From Rhizobiaceae bacterium (GTDB taxonomy: Bacteria; Pseudomonadota; Alphaproteobacteria; Rhizobiales; Rhizobiaceae): DNA of 59,120 bases. The notes under the pieces are model-generated. The model made no database searches and was not told where the DNA came from. It saw only the letters and a program-made list of their open reading frames with translations. A program made the position numbers and the translations under genes. Shown here piece after piece: positions 1-7,852 of the stretch. Positions within the stretch are counted from its first letter, which is position 1; every line of letters starts with the position of its first letter. Location: NCBI GenBank assembly GCA_029212415.1, contig JARGOF010000031.1:1-59120 (forward strand), read 5' to 3'.

Positions 1-1
1 G

Positions 2-1168
2 TCGGCACTTGAGGCCGCTCAGAAAGCAGTGGCGCTTTTCCGCAAACTGGCCGAGGCGCGGCCCGATGCCTTTACCTCGGAATTTGCAACCTCCCTGATC
101 AACCTTGCGAGCAGGCTTTCCGATCTGGGCCAGCGCGAGGCCGCACTTGAGACCGCTCAGAAAGCGGTGACGCTTTTCCGCAAACTGGCCGAGACACGGC
201 CCGATGCTTTTACGCCGGATCTGGCAACGTCCCTGCACAAACTTGCGAGCAGGCTGTCCGATCTGGGCCAGCGAGAGGCGGCACTTGAGGCCGCTCAGGA
301 AGCAATGGCGCTTTTCCGCAAACTGGCCGAGACACGGCCCGATGCTTTTACCCCGAATATGGCAGGCGCTTTGACCAATCTAGCGCGCCTGCTGTCCGGT
401 CTGGGTCAGCGAGAGGCAGCGCTTGAGGCCGCTCAGGAAGCGGTGGCGCTTTTCCGTAAACTGGCAGAGACGCGGCCCGATGCCTTTACCCCGGATTTGG
501 CAAGGTCCCTGGACAATCTTGCGAGCAGGCTCTTCGATCTAGGCCAGCGCGAGGCGGCACTTGAGGCCGGGCAGGAAGCGATGGCGCTTTTCCGCAAACT
601 GGCAGAGGCACGGCCCGATGCCTTTACCCCCGATCTGGCAGGCGCTCTGACCAACATTGCGAATAGGCTATCTGGTATGAGCCAGCAGAAGGCGGCACTT
701 GAGGCCGCTCAGAAAGCGGTGGCGCTTTACCGTAAACTGGCCAAGGCGCGACCCGACACCTTTGCCCCAGATCTGGCAGGCGCTCTGACCAATCTAGCGC
801 GCATGCTGTCCGACCTGGGCCAGCGAGAGGCGGCACTTGAGGCCACTCAGGAAGCCCTGGCGATCTATGGTAAACTGGCCGAGGCGCGGCCCGATGCCTT
901 TGCCCCAGATCTGGCAAGGTCACTTGGCTTGTTTTCGCAGATACTAATCAGACAAGACCGGAAAGTCGAAGCGAAAAGTGCGCTTCATGAGGCTATCACT
1001 CTGTTGTCCCAGCTATTTTTGAAGGCCCACACCTCATATCTTAGCCTCATGCAAACGCTCTGTCGGGATTACATAAAAACGTGCGAAGCCTTGAAACATG
1101 AACCGGACATGGAGCTTCTTTCTCCAATCATTGCCGTGTTTAATAATCTGCCGGACAAGCCCACCTGA
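2..1168 (+). CDS. TPR-repeat protein, C-terminal part (5' end outside window)
   Basis: The reading frame is open to the left edge, so the true start lies upstream. About six tandem units of 46 residues (138 bp) are visible, each carrying RKLAE-x-RPDAF, NLA-x-RLSDLGQRE and AALEAAQ-A motifs; this is the lengthened kinesin-light-chain type of tetratricopeptide repeat, a protein-binding superhelix. The units are nearly identical at DNA level, which indicates recent amplification or gene conversion. The last ~75 residues depart from the repeat and form a capping segment. In proteins of this class the N-terminus often carries an ATPase or effector domain (NACHT, NB-ARC, CHAT), but nothing of it is visible here, so the function is unknown. 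Confidence 0.8.
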   Translation, partial: SALEAAQKAVALFRKLAEARPDAFTSEFATSLINLASRLSDLGQREAALETAQKAVTLFRKLAETRPDAFTPDLATSLHKLASRLSDLGQREAALEAAQEAMALFRKLAETRPDAFTPNMAGALTNLARLLSGLGQREAALEAAQEAVALFRKLAETRPDAFTPDLARSLDNLASRLFDLGQREAALEAGQEAMALFRKLAEARPDAFTPDLAGALTNIANRLSGMSQQKAALEAAQKAVALYRKLAKARPDTFAPDLAGALTNLARMLSDLGQREAALEATQEALAIYGKLAEARPDAFAPDLARSLGLFSQILIRQDRKVEAKSALHEAITLLSQLFLKAHTSYLSLMQTLCRDYIKTCEALKHEPDMELLSPIIAVFNNLPDKPT

Positions 1169-1296
1169 CCGCCAATGCACGCAACTGCGTAATCGAAATT
1201 TACGGTAGTATTACGGTAGTTGGTATGGACGCCCCCAACGACTTCAAAATGAGCCATACTGGGTTGTGTCAAAGCAAATCAGTAGAGGAGACGTCC

Positions 1297-1390
1297 ATGA
1301 CCAACATTACAACAATCGGGTTGGATTTGGCAAAGTCGGTTTTTCAGATTCATTGTGCTGATCGGGATGGCCAGCGGGTGAAGCGCAACA
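1297..1390 (+). pseudogene. IS110-family transposase, N-terminal fragment
   Basis: ATG at 1297 follows a good ribosome site (GAGGAG, 1285-1290). The first 30 residues read MTNITTIGLDLAKSVFQIH and onward, the characteristic N-terminus of IS110/IS1111 DEDD transposases, including the first catalytic Asp in GLDLAK. The frame then runs straight into the terminal inverted repeat of the neighbouring RAYT element and stops at 1417-1419. The rest of the roughly 300-residue transposase is absent, so this is a dead remnant cut off by the insertion or by a later deletion. Confidence 0.8.
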
Positions 1391-2124
1391 TTACGGTGAC
1401 AGTTTACTCAATCCCTTAATCCCTTTATTCGGTTTCCTACCCCTCTTTTGCGCCATGAGAACCCGGCCCGTCTGCCTCTCCAGTATCTTCAGCCAATCCG
1501 TATCGCCAACAGGTCGGCCGATTGTCTCGGCCCGCCGCAACGGCGCATAGGAGGCATCTTCATCGAACGGTTCGCCCAGGTACTGAGTGAAATCACCCAC
1601 ACGCTCCAGCACGGGCACCACCTTTAAAACGCCATTGTCATGACCCGCCAGGTGGGCGCGGGCGCTCGACCATAGCCATTCCTCCGCGCGTCTGACCAGC
1701 CCTGCCCGCACGGGATTGAGTGTGACATAGCGGATGGCGTGGAACAGATGCGTTTCATCCACCGATCCATAGCGCCCCTGCCACAGATGTTCCGTGGTCC
1801 GCGCCCTTGCATTGATGGTGCCCGTATAGCGGCGATGCAGATCGGCAAAGGTCCGGCGAAGGCCATCTTCCTCGGACGGAACCAGAATGAAATGAACATG
1901 GTTTGGCATCAGGCAATAGGCCCATATTTCACATCGGGCGCGCGCTGCGCTCTCTGCCAGCATATCCAGATAGAGCGCATAGTCGGCTTCCTCGAAAAAC
2001 ACCTGTCCGCGCCTATTGCCCCGCTGGGTGACATGATGCGGCAGACCGGGAACGACAAGGCGAGCGATACGAGCCATGAGACAATTATGGTCTAATTAAG
2101 GGATTAAGTAAACTGTCACCGTAA
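1390..2124. mobile_element. RAYT element copy 1 with ~30-bp inverted ends
   Basis: A unit of about 734 bp is bounded by inverted repeats: the left end reads TTACGGTGACAGTTTACT, and the right end is its reverse complement, AGTAAACTGTCACCGTAA. The similarity extends about 30 bp with a single mismatch (CTCAATCCC against CTTAATCCC). The only gene is a Y1 (HUH) transposase on the minus strand whose stop codon lies inside the left end. It interrupts an IS110 fragment on the left and abuts a decayed RAYT copy on the right. Its organisation and size match copy 3 (3866-4599). Confidence 0.8.
1391..2077 (-). CDS. REP-associated tyrosine transposase (RAYT), copy 1
   Basis: A 228-residue protein of the Y1_Tnp / TnpA_REP family, single-strand endonucleases that act on palindromic REP-type ends. 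The HUH pair is His60 and His62 in MPNHVHFIL, and the candidate nucleophile is Tyr117 in [13 protein letters not shown]. The N-terminus MARIARLVVPGLPHHVTQRG is typical of the family. The last codons and the TAA are supplied by the terminal repeat of the element. All catalytic residues are present and the frame is intact, so it could be active. It shows close identity to copy 3. Confidence 0.88.
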   Translation of the reverse strand: MARIARLVVPGLPHHVTQRGNRRGQVFFEEADYALYLDMLAESAARARCEIWAYCLMPNHVHFILVPSEEDGLRRTFADLHRRYTGTINARARTTEHLWQGRYGSVDETHLFHAIRYVTLNPVRAGLVRRAEEWLWSSARAHLAGHDNGVLKVVPVLERVGDFTQYLGEPFDEDASYAPLRRAETIGRPVGDTDWLKILERQTGRVLMAQKRGRKPNKGIKGLSKLSP

Positions 2125-2432
2125 AGAAGCGCGTATAGCGGCGGTGCAGATCAGCAAAGGTTCGCCGCAGGCCATCTTCTTCAGACGGAACCAGAATGAT
2201 AGGGACATGGTTCGGCATCGGTCAGCAGGCCCCGTCTCGCGCATCGGGCGCGCTCAGCACCGTCTGCCAGCATATCCGTATACAGCGCATAGTCGATTCC
2301 TTCAAGGAACACCTGTCCCGCCTTTTGCCCCGCTGTGTGAGATGATGCGGTCAATCGAGACTGACGATGCGAGCGAGACTGGCAGTGAGACAGGTAGAGT
2401 TTAATTTCGGATTCCAGCAAACCGTCAGTGCA
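2125..2432 (-). pseudogene. decayed RAYT element copy 2 (N-terminal part)
   Basis: The sequence from 2130 to about 2400 aligns with the 5' half of the RAYT genes on the minus strand (recognisable DYALY-DMLA-GAERARC and GQVFLEG segments) but contains frameshifts and has lost the C-terminal half. A degraded right end (GGATTCCAGCAAACCGTC) near 2409-2426 resembles the element terminus. Its 3' half is missing where copy 1 abuts it, which suggests nested insertion followed by deletion. It cannot encode a transposase. Confidence 0.6.
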
Positions 2433-2734
2433 TTTTGTCCGCAATTCAAGCGTCGGCATGCAGGCACAGAACAACCGGATAAGCCGGTCTCAACGACCAT
2501 AGGGCAAAAATATGCAAGCGAGTGTCATACCAGAATCACGGAAGTTTCACGGGTTACCGGCAGACTGTTCGCTGTGAACGATGAAGAACAACCTACCCGA
2601 TGCAACTGGATGCTGAACGGGAGACTTTTGTATCAGCCATGGAATACATGTCGGAAACGACGAAGGGCAATATAATCAATGAAGGACATTATTTGAATTT
2701 CGAAACTTTTCACCAAACCTGAATGGAGTCGGAT
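2433..2734. other. intergenic stretch, nothing recognised
   Basis: About 300 bases between the decayed RAYT copy and the next gene. Open frames here lack family features. The promoter of the 2735 gene should lie in it, but no convincing -35/-10 pair stands out. Confidence 0.4.
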
Positions 2735-3724
2735 ATGCCGTTGGATGAAAAAGATACCATCGAATTGATGCGCCGCAGACTGGAAGAAGATGTCAAGTCT
2801 AATGTCGAGGGCGCCCTGTTCCGATACTATCGCAATGTCGGGTCCATCATTATTGCGGTCCTCGGCGCCGTTGGAATTTCAATCGGCTGGCCTGCATTGG
2901 TGAGTCACATCGATCTTGAAGTCAAAGATCAGATAAAAGCCCAGGTGAGCAAGCCCGTTGCGGATGCAAAAAAAGCTGCTGAAGAAGCAGAACAAATCGC
3001 AACCGTATCGCTGATTGGCCTGGAAACACAACAATCCAATCTCAATGCCTCCATTGGCCGGCTTGGTCCGAAATTTGATGATATCCAGGTGCGTTACGGA
3101 ACGGCCAGCGAACAGATAGAGAAACTGGAGGAGGCGACCGAGGAAATGCGCCAATTGACCGGTTTCCTGCGAAATCAGGCTCAGGCCGAACCGGTGAAAC
3201 GTGACGAGATCGTGGAACTGCAGACGCGCATCGGCAATGTGATTGATCAGATACAGGTTCTGGCTGACGTCGTTGAATCCTTGCAGGCCCCATCGGATTA
3301 CAGCACCCGGCTTGTGGAAACGAAGAAGATCCTCGGCGAAATCTCACTCGTCCAGCAGGCCGCGACCGATATCCTGGAATCCAAGATAAGCGACCCCCGT
3401 GCCAGTTCCACGGTCTATATACAATTTGCCGGTGGCAAACGATCCGATATTCAATTGGTCAGTGATATCCTGCGTGATGAAGGATGGCGCATTCCCGGTG
3501 AGGAACGGATCGAAACAGCAGCGGGCAAATCTGAAATTCGATATTATCATGATAGCGATAAAGCCGCCGCCGAGGTTCTGGCCGTCAATCTGACGGACGC
3601 CATGACTGACACTGGATTTGCAACTGCGAAAAAAATTGACATCAAGCGATTTGATGCCACCAATTTCAAGACGCCACCAGTAGAAGGTATCCTGGAAGTG
3701 TGGCTGCAAATCCCGCTGCGGTGA
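2735..3724 (+). CDS. hypothetical single-pass membrane protein with coiled coil
   Basis: I do not recognise this protein. From the ATG at 2735 it has 329 residues. The start is chosen because GGAG at 2725-2728 sits six bases upstream; an in-frame ATG at 2723 would add four residues. Around residues 37-58 is one hydrophobic segment (SIIIAVLGAVGISIGW). A long polar region of charged heptads (roughly 65-210) looks like coiled coil. The C-terminal ~100 residues (VYIQFAGGKRSDIQL, then EIRYYHDSDKAAAEVLA) resemble the small alpha/beta LytR_C-type fold. It stands alone between transposase copies, so it may be cargo or an old resident gene. Confidence 0.7.
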   Translation: MPLDEKDTIELMRRRLEEDVKSNVEGALFRYYRNVGSIIIAVLGAVGISIGWPALVSHIDLEVKDQIKAQVSKPVADAKKAAEEAEQIATVSLIGLETQQSNLNASIGRLGPKFDDIQVRYGTASEQIEKLEEATEEMRQLTGFLRNQAQAEPVKRDEIVELQTRIGNVIDQIQVLADVVESLQAPSDYSTRLVETKKILGEISLVQQAATDILESKISDPRASSTVYIQFAGGKRSDIQLVSDILRDEGWRIPGEERIETAAGKSEIRYYHDSDKAAAEVLAVNLTDAMTDTGFATAKKIDIKRFDATNFKTPPVEGILEVWLQIPLR

Positions 3725-3835
3725 AGCTGGAATTCTTGTGAAATCTTCCTTGGCAGGAATGGGCCGAAAGCGGTAATCGCCGACATGCTGCTTCCACTGC
3801 AAGGCTGGGCGTGCTCAGGCAAGCAGGAACCCCAT

Positions 3836-3854
3836 TTACGGTAGTTGGTATGGA
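3836..3854. repeat. 19-bp repeat shared with 1211-1229
   Basis: TTACGGTAGTTGGTATGGA occurs here, 11 bases before the left end of RAYT copy 3, and identically at 1211-1229 just upstream of the IS110 fragment. An inverted partial copy (AACTACCGTAAT, 4601-4612) lies just outside the right end of copy 3. This may be the remnant of an insertion-sequence end used as target by the RAYT elements. Confidence 0.6.
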
Positions 3855-3865
3855 ATTACGGTGGA

Positions 3866-4599
3866 ATTACGGTGACAGTTTACTCAATCCCTTTATTCGG
3901 CTTCCTGCCCCTCTTTTGTGGCATGAGAACCCGGCCCGTCTGCTTCTCCAGCATCTTCAGCCACTCCGTATCGCCAACAGGCCGACCGATTGTTTCGGCC
4001 CGCCTCAATGGCGCATAGGCAGTCTCTTCATCAAAAGGTTCACCCAGGAACTGCTGGAAATCACCCACACGCTCCAACACGGGCGCCACCTTTACAACGC
4101 CATTGTCATCGCCTGCCAGATGGGCGCGGGCGCTCGACCACGGCCAGTCTTCGGCGCGTTTGACCAGTCCTGCCCGCACGGGATTGAGTGTGACATAGCG
4201 GATGGCGTGGAACAGATGCGCTTCATCCATCACCACGGATCCATAGCGCCCCTGCCACAGATGTCCCGTGGTCCGCGCCCTGGCATTGATGTAGCCCGTA
4301 TAGCGGCGATGCAGATCGGCAAAGGTCCGGCGAAGGCCATCTTCCTCGGACGGAACCAGAATGAAATGAACATGGTTTGGCATCAGGCAATAGGCCCATA
4401 TTTCACATCGGGCGCGCGCTGCGCTCTCAGTCAGCATATCCAGATAGAGCGCATAGTCGGAATCTTCAAAAAACACCTGCCCGCGCCTGTTGCCCCTCTG
4501 GGTGACATGATGCGGGAGACCGGGAATGACAAGGCGAGCGATACGAGCCATATAATGATTATTTCATAATTTAGGGATTCAGTAAACTGTCACCGTAAT
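3866..4599. mobile_element. RAYT element copy 3
   Basis: 734 bp, the same size as copy 1. The ends ATTACGGTGACAGTTTACT (left) and its exact reverse complement at 4581-4599 form a perfect 19-bp terminal inverted repeat, extended imperfectly by the AATCCCT tract. The single gene is on the minus strand. A further short inverted repeat (TTACGGTAGTT / AACTACCGTAA) surrounds the element. Confidence 0.8.
3880..4551 (-). CDS. REP-associated tyrosine transposase (RAYT), copy 3
   Basis: A 223-residue protein nearly identical to copy 1. HUH residues His60 and His62 are in MPNHVHFIL. The candidate nucleophile is Tyr119 ([13 protein letters not shown]), shifted by a two-residue insertion after GRYGSV. 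It terminates five codons earlier than copy 1 because the TAA lies at the AATCCC tract of the end repeat. The frame is intact, so this copy may be a source of the others. Confidence 0.88.
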   Translation of the reverse strand: MARIARLVIPGLPHHVTQRGNRRGQVFFEDSDYALYLDMLTESAARARCEIWAYCLMPNHVHFILVPSEEDGLRRTFADLHRRYTGYINARARTTGHLWQGRYGSVVMDEAHLFHAIRYVTLNPVRAGLVKRAEDWPWSSARAHLAGDDNGVVKVAPVLERVGDFQQFLGEPFDEETAYAPLRRAETIGRPVGDTEWLKMLEKQTGRVLMPQKRGRKPNKGIE

Positions 4600-4705
4600 G
4601 AACTACCGTAATGTCCAAAGACGTAATTCTCGATCCGCTGGTCGAGCCTGGCGAGAGGACCATCAATCCCATCGCCAGGTTTGTATTGGGGTAAGTTGAG
4701 GCCCG

Positions 4706-5227
4706 CTATTGCTGACCTTGAATTGCGGTCGTTTCCACCAACGGCCGTTCCAGCCCGGATTTGCTTTCAAAATACGACAGAAACGCTGCAAGAAGATGGG
4801 CCATGAGAAGTGTCATGCCGACGTGCCCGATAAACGAAGATTGGGTGTATGTGCCGAAGTCCATCATGAAGCTCCGTCCAATAAAGGGTGCAAGGATACC
4901 TTGGGCAACGAACCAGAGAATCAAACCTGAGATGAGGCCGGTGAGCCAGACCCGTGCGGGCATAATCAAACGCGTTGCATAAACAAAAAGACCAAAGCCC
5001 AATGACCCAATCAAAAAATGAATTGGGAAGGCCACGGTTTTCGATATCTGCACGCCAGTCAGTTTTGCAGTGATCGCAATCACCAGATTTGAGGGCTGCA
5101 AAACCACATCAAACAAAACCGGTGATACAAACCAGGCGTATAGTTCGAAGACAACTTCTCCGATCAGACCGGCAAGGACGATCGCCAGGATGATCTGCGT
5201 TTTGGGACGTGCATTCAGGGATGACAT
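4706..5227 (-). CDS. hypothetical multi-pass membrane protein
   Basis: A 173-residue protein with about four hydrophobic segments: near residues 12-30 (ILAIVLAGLIGEVVFELYAW), 65-85 (FPIHFLIGSLGFGLFVYA), 93-112 (WLTGLISGLILWFVAQGIL) and 130-150 (GHVGMTLLMAHLLAAFLSYF). I do not recognise the family. It is flanked by two RAYT elements and has no operon partner; a 250-base gap with no visible feature precedes it. Confidence 0.6.
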   Translation of the reverse strand: MSSLNARPKTQIILAIVLAGLIGEVVFELYAWFVSPVLFDVVLQPSNLVIAITAKLTGVQISKTVAFPIHFLIGSLGFGLFVYATRLIMPARVWLTGLISGLILWFVAQGILAPFIGRSFMMDFGTYTQSSFIGHVGMTLLMAHLLAAFLSYFESKSGLERPLVETTAIQGQQ

Positions 5228-5474
5228 TGCGATCTTTCTTTGTGAGGAGAGGTGTTCAGAACGCAGCCAGTATCAACGAGGCATGGCGGGGGCAATTAAC
5301 GTTTGATCACAGCTGATCACTTCGCACGGAGTGAACAGGTGGCAAATTCCGGTTCTGAGTGGACGTGAAGATTGCGAGCGCGCCGGATTTGCCCGGACGT
5401 TGACGGATAAATGACAAAGAATTAACTCTTTCTGGACACCGGATTCGATTTTAATTATGCTTTCGGCAGATTTC

Positions 5475-6201
5475 ATTACGGTGACGCTTCATTCAATCCC
5501 TTTTTCGGCTTTCTGCCTGTCTTTTGCGGCATAAGAACCCGTCCCATCTGCTTCTCCAGCATCTTCAGCCACTCCGTGTCGCCGACAGGTCGGCCGATTG
5601 TTTCGGCCCGCATCAATGGTGCATAGGCAGCGTCTTCATCGATCGGTTCACCCAGGAACTTAGTGAAATCACCCACGCGCTCCAGCACGGGCGCCACCTT
5701 TACAACGCCATTGTCATCACCCGCCAGATGGGCACGGGCGCTCGACCACGGCCATTCCTCTGCGCGTTTGACCAGTCCTGCCCGCACAGGATTGAGCGTG
5801 ACATAGCGGATGGCTTGGAACAGATGCGTTTCATCCACCGATCCATAGCCCCCCCTGCCTCAGATGTCCCGTGGTCCGCGCCCTGGCATTGACGTCGCCC
5901 GCATAGCGGCGATGCAGATCGGCAAAGGTCCGGCGCAGGCCATCTGCCTCGGACGGAACCAGAATGATAGAGCATGGCTCGGCATCAGGCAGTAGGCCCA
6001 GATCGCGCATCGGGCGCGCTCGGCACTCTCGGCGAGCATATCCAGATACAGCGCATAGTCGGCTGCTTCAAAAAATACCTGCCCGCGCGGGTTGCCCCGC
6101 TGGGTGACATGATGCGGCAGACCGGGAACGACAAGGCGAGCGATACGAGCCATCAAACAATTGTGGTCTGATCTCGAGATCAAGAAAATCGTCACCACAA
6201 T
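5475..6201. mobile_element. RAYT element copy 4, diverged
   Basis: About 727 bp. The left end ATTACGGTGACGCTTC and the right end GAAAATCGTCACCACAAT keep the GGTGACG core of the inverted repeat but are otherwise diverged from copies 1 and 3. The gene inside is broken. This is the oldest-looking of the nearly full-length copies. Confidence 0.65.
5476..6153 (-). pseudogene. RAYT copy 4, frameshifted
   Basis: The gene begins MARIARLVVPGLPHHVTQRG at 6153 but loses frame at the catalytic motif: copies 1 and 3 read MPNHVHFIL, while here a small deletion near 5968-5974 gives MPSHALSFWF, destroying the second His. A second indel near 5849-5854 (a run of C) restores a frame for the C-terminal half (from 5838 on: [20 protein letters not shown], Tyr retained). 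Two frameshifts and loss of HxH mean it is not functional. Confidence 0.8.
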
Positions 6202-6681
6202 CAAAAAACCTAGTGTATTTCAATAGTTTCATCCACACTCGTCAACTATTTCAATCACACCGATGAATAATTCAGGCTAGCTTCAAATTCAGGAAAGAAG
6301 GCCTCTACAAATCAAGGGGCAATTCAGGGTTCTCATGGATAAAATACCTCATACAGATATCACATTGGAAAACCCAAATCTTTCATGAAGGCTCATTATG
6401 AAATGATTGACATACGTCAAAGGCACGATTGTCCTTCACTGTCAGTTTGCGTTCGGTGACTGAGCCACGCGTCCGATGAGCCTTCGTGCATTCCTGAAGA
6501 TCAAAGTTTCTGCGTCGATTATGCGGGTGGCAACAAGCGCGCCTTCGCGCCCTGCTTTGACGGGACGGGGAGATTATCGCGCACCTGCCGAAGGCGCTGT
6601 CGCGTACGCGACCGAAAGACGGGGTTCAAGCCACAGTTGGATATCTATTGTGAAACCCACGCATACGGAGAAACCGAAATC
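6202..6681. other. intergenic region upstream of dps
   Basis: About 480 bases between RAYT copy 4 and dps. No family-like coding is visible. It contains an FNR-type palindrome at 6407-6420 and, from 6530 to 6640, a GC-rich stretch. The first 200 bases are AT-rich. Confidence 0.45.
6407..6420. promoter_or_regulatory. FNR/FixK-like box
   Basis: TTGACATACGTCAA is a perfect palindrome of the TTGAC-N4-GTCAA type used by FNR/FixK-family regulators. It lies 260 bases before dps, which is far for direct control; it may belong to a promoter with a long leader or to a lost gene. Confidence 0.45.
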
Positions 6682-7131
6682 ATGACTGACAATTCCAAGA
6701 AAACCTGTGCCGACGCTCTGTCCAACGTTCTGGCAAACACCTACGTGCTTTATCTGAAAACACACAATTACCACTGGAATGTCGAAGGCTCGAACTTCCG
6801 TTCGCTGCACCTGATGTTTGAAGAGCAATATCAGGAAATGTGGACGGCCCTTGATGAAATCGCGGAGCGTATCCGGGCACTTGGCGAATATGCGCCAGGC
6901 ACTTACGAAAAGTTTGTCGAACTGGCAACAATCAAGGAAAATCAGGACATCCCTGTCGCCAAGGACATGTTGGCCGAGCTGCTGGCGGACAACGAGAAGA
7001 TCATTGCCATAATTGTGGAAGCCATCAAGGTTGCCCAGGATGCAGGCGATGAATCTTCCGCCGATCAGCTCATCGGTCGACAGACTGCGCATGAGAAAGC
7101 GGCATGGATGATGCGTTCAACGCTGGCTTGA
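6682..7131 (+). CDS. dps: Dps-family ferritin-like DNA-protection protein
   Basis: 149 residues, normal for Dps, which oxidises Fe(II) with peroxide, stores iron in a dodecamer and shields DNA. The intersubunit ferroxidase residues are all in register with E. coli Dps: His31, His43, Glu47 (Asp in E. coli), Asp58 and Glu62, with the expected spacings 12, 4, 11 and 4. The KTHNYHWNVEG motif is typical. The ATG at 6682 is preferred (GGAG at 6667-6670); an upstream in-frame start would add residues foreign to the family. It is a single gene with no partner. Confidence 0.92.
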   Translation: MTDNSKKTCADALSNVLANTYVLYLKTHNYHWNVEGSNFRSLHLMFEEQYQEMWTALDEIAERIRALGEYAPGTYEKFVELATIKENQDIPVAKDMLAELLADNEKIIAIIVEAIKVAQDAGDESSADQLIGRQTAHEKAAWMMRSTLA

Positions 7132-7270
7132 TTGAGCAGCGACACCAATCATTGTGACTGATAAATGGCCTTGGAGTCAGCCCTTCTGCAAGGCCGAATT
7201 AAGGCGCATGATAGAGTGGAGAACAGGTCGAGGCGGGCCTGACTGCGTTGGGTAGAGAAAGGAGTAATCC

Positions 7271-7510
7271 ATGAAAAACCACGAACTCCAACAGCGCGAT
7301 GGCGGCTGGACCTATGTAATCAATGGTCGCCATTCCCCCGTCTATGCCTCCCGCGAGGCGGCAATCGACGCGGCCAAGAGTGCCACATTTGACCAGGAAC
7401 TCGACGATGAGCTGGAAGAAGGACTGGAAGGCTCGTTCCCGGCGAGCGATCCGGTCTCTGTCACCCGTAGCAGCCACATCGGAGGCCCGGACAGAAGCAA
7501 GAAGGAATGA
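7271..7510 (+). CDS. small DUF2188-like protein with FPASDP tail
   Basis: 79 residues with a strong ribosome site (AAAGGAG, 7259-7265). The N-terminal half (DGGWTYVINGRHSPVYASREAA) resembles DUF2188, a small beta fold that follows the pattern W-V...A...S...EA. The acidic C-terminal segment ends in LEGSFPASDPVSVTR, a motif common in small stress-associated alphaproteobacterial proteins. Its function is unknown. It lies downstream of dps on the same strand but 140 bases apart. Confidence 0.7.
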   Translation: MKNHELQQRDGGWTYVINGRHSPVYASREAAIDAAKSATFDQELDDELEEGLEGSFPASDPVSVTRSSHIGGPDRSKKE

Positions 7511-7850
7511 ACCGGGCGGGACTATTGACCTTTGAAGAGGAGCCGGAACATCAGCAGAACGCGGACGGACCAAGTAAGATAGTGACCGGCAAAGAGAAGC
7601 GGCGCTTCGTCGTGGCCGCTGTCCGGCGCCATGGCGCTGATGAGGGCGTAAATCCCCAGCTTGGCATCGACCAGGCCACGCCCACCAGCGTCGGCAGCAT
7701 GGTGCGCAACGGGCGACCCGACTGAGCCCATGTCGCTGCCTATTGGATCCGAGCCGACTTGGTCTCATGGGTCATTCCATGTGTTCCTTGTCAAGCGTGG
7801 GGTCAAATTTGTGTTGCAGCCTCACCATAATTAGCATACTAACTGTTAGC
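7511..7850. other. intergenic region with possible membrane-protein remnant and MarR promoter
   Basis: 340 bases. On the minus strand from about 7690 to 7522, residues such as AKLGIYALISAMAP and FAGHYLTWSVRVLLMFRLLF look like the C-terminus of a membrane protein whose upstream part continues only in another frame (RTMLPTLVGVAWSM, near 7710). This suggests a frameshifted remnant; the family is not recognised. The right end holds the promoter and operator of the MarR gene. Confidence 0.35.
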
Positions 7851-7852
7851 AT
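7831..7852. promoter_or_regulatory. putative MarR operator over promoter
   Basis: TTAGCATACTAA (7831-7842) is an imperfect palindrome, and TTAGCAT is repeated at 7846-7852, overlapping the ATG. A TTGCAG element (7814-7819) 17 bases before TACTAA could be the -35/-10 pair, placing the operator on the promoter as expected for MarR autorepression. Confidence 0.45.

Noticed and set aside
2-1168. CRISPR-like or satellite repeat
   Set aside because: The 138-bp repeats are in frame and encode TPR helices; there are no spacers.
2367-2675. 102-residue open frame after RAYT copy 2
   Set aside because: No family features, overlaps the decayed element, and has no ribosome site.
1390-6201. IS200/IS605 elements
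   Set aside because: The proteins are RAYT-like (about 225 residues, MARIARLVVPG N-terminus) and the units have inverted terminal repeats and no tnpB.
6476-6685. 69-residue open frame overlapping the dps start
   Set aside because: Low-complexity basic sequence in another frame; Dps starts at 6682 with clear ferroxidase register.
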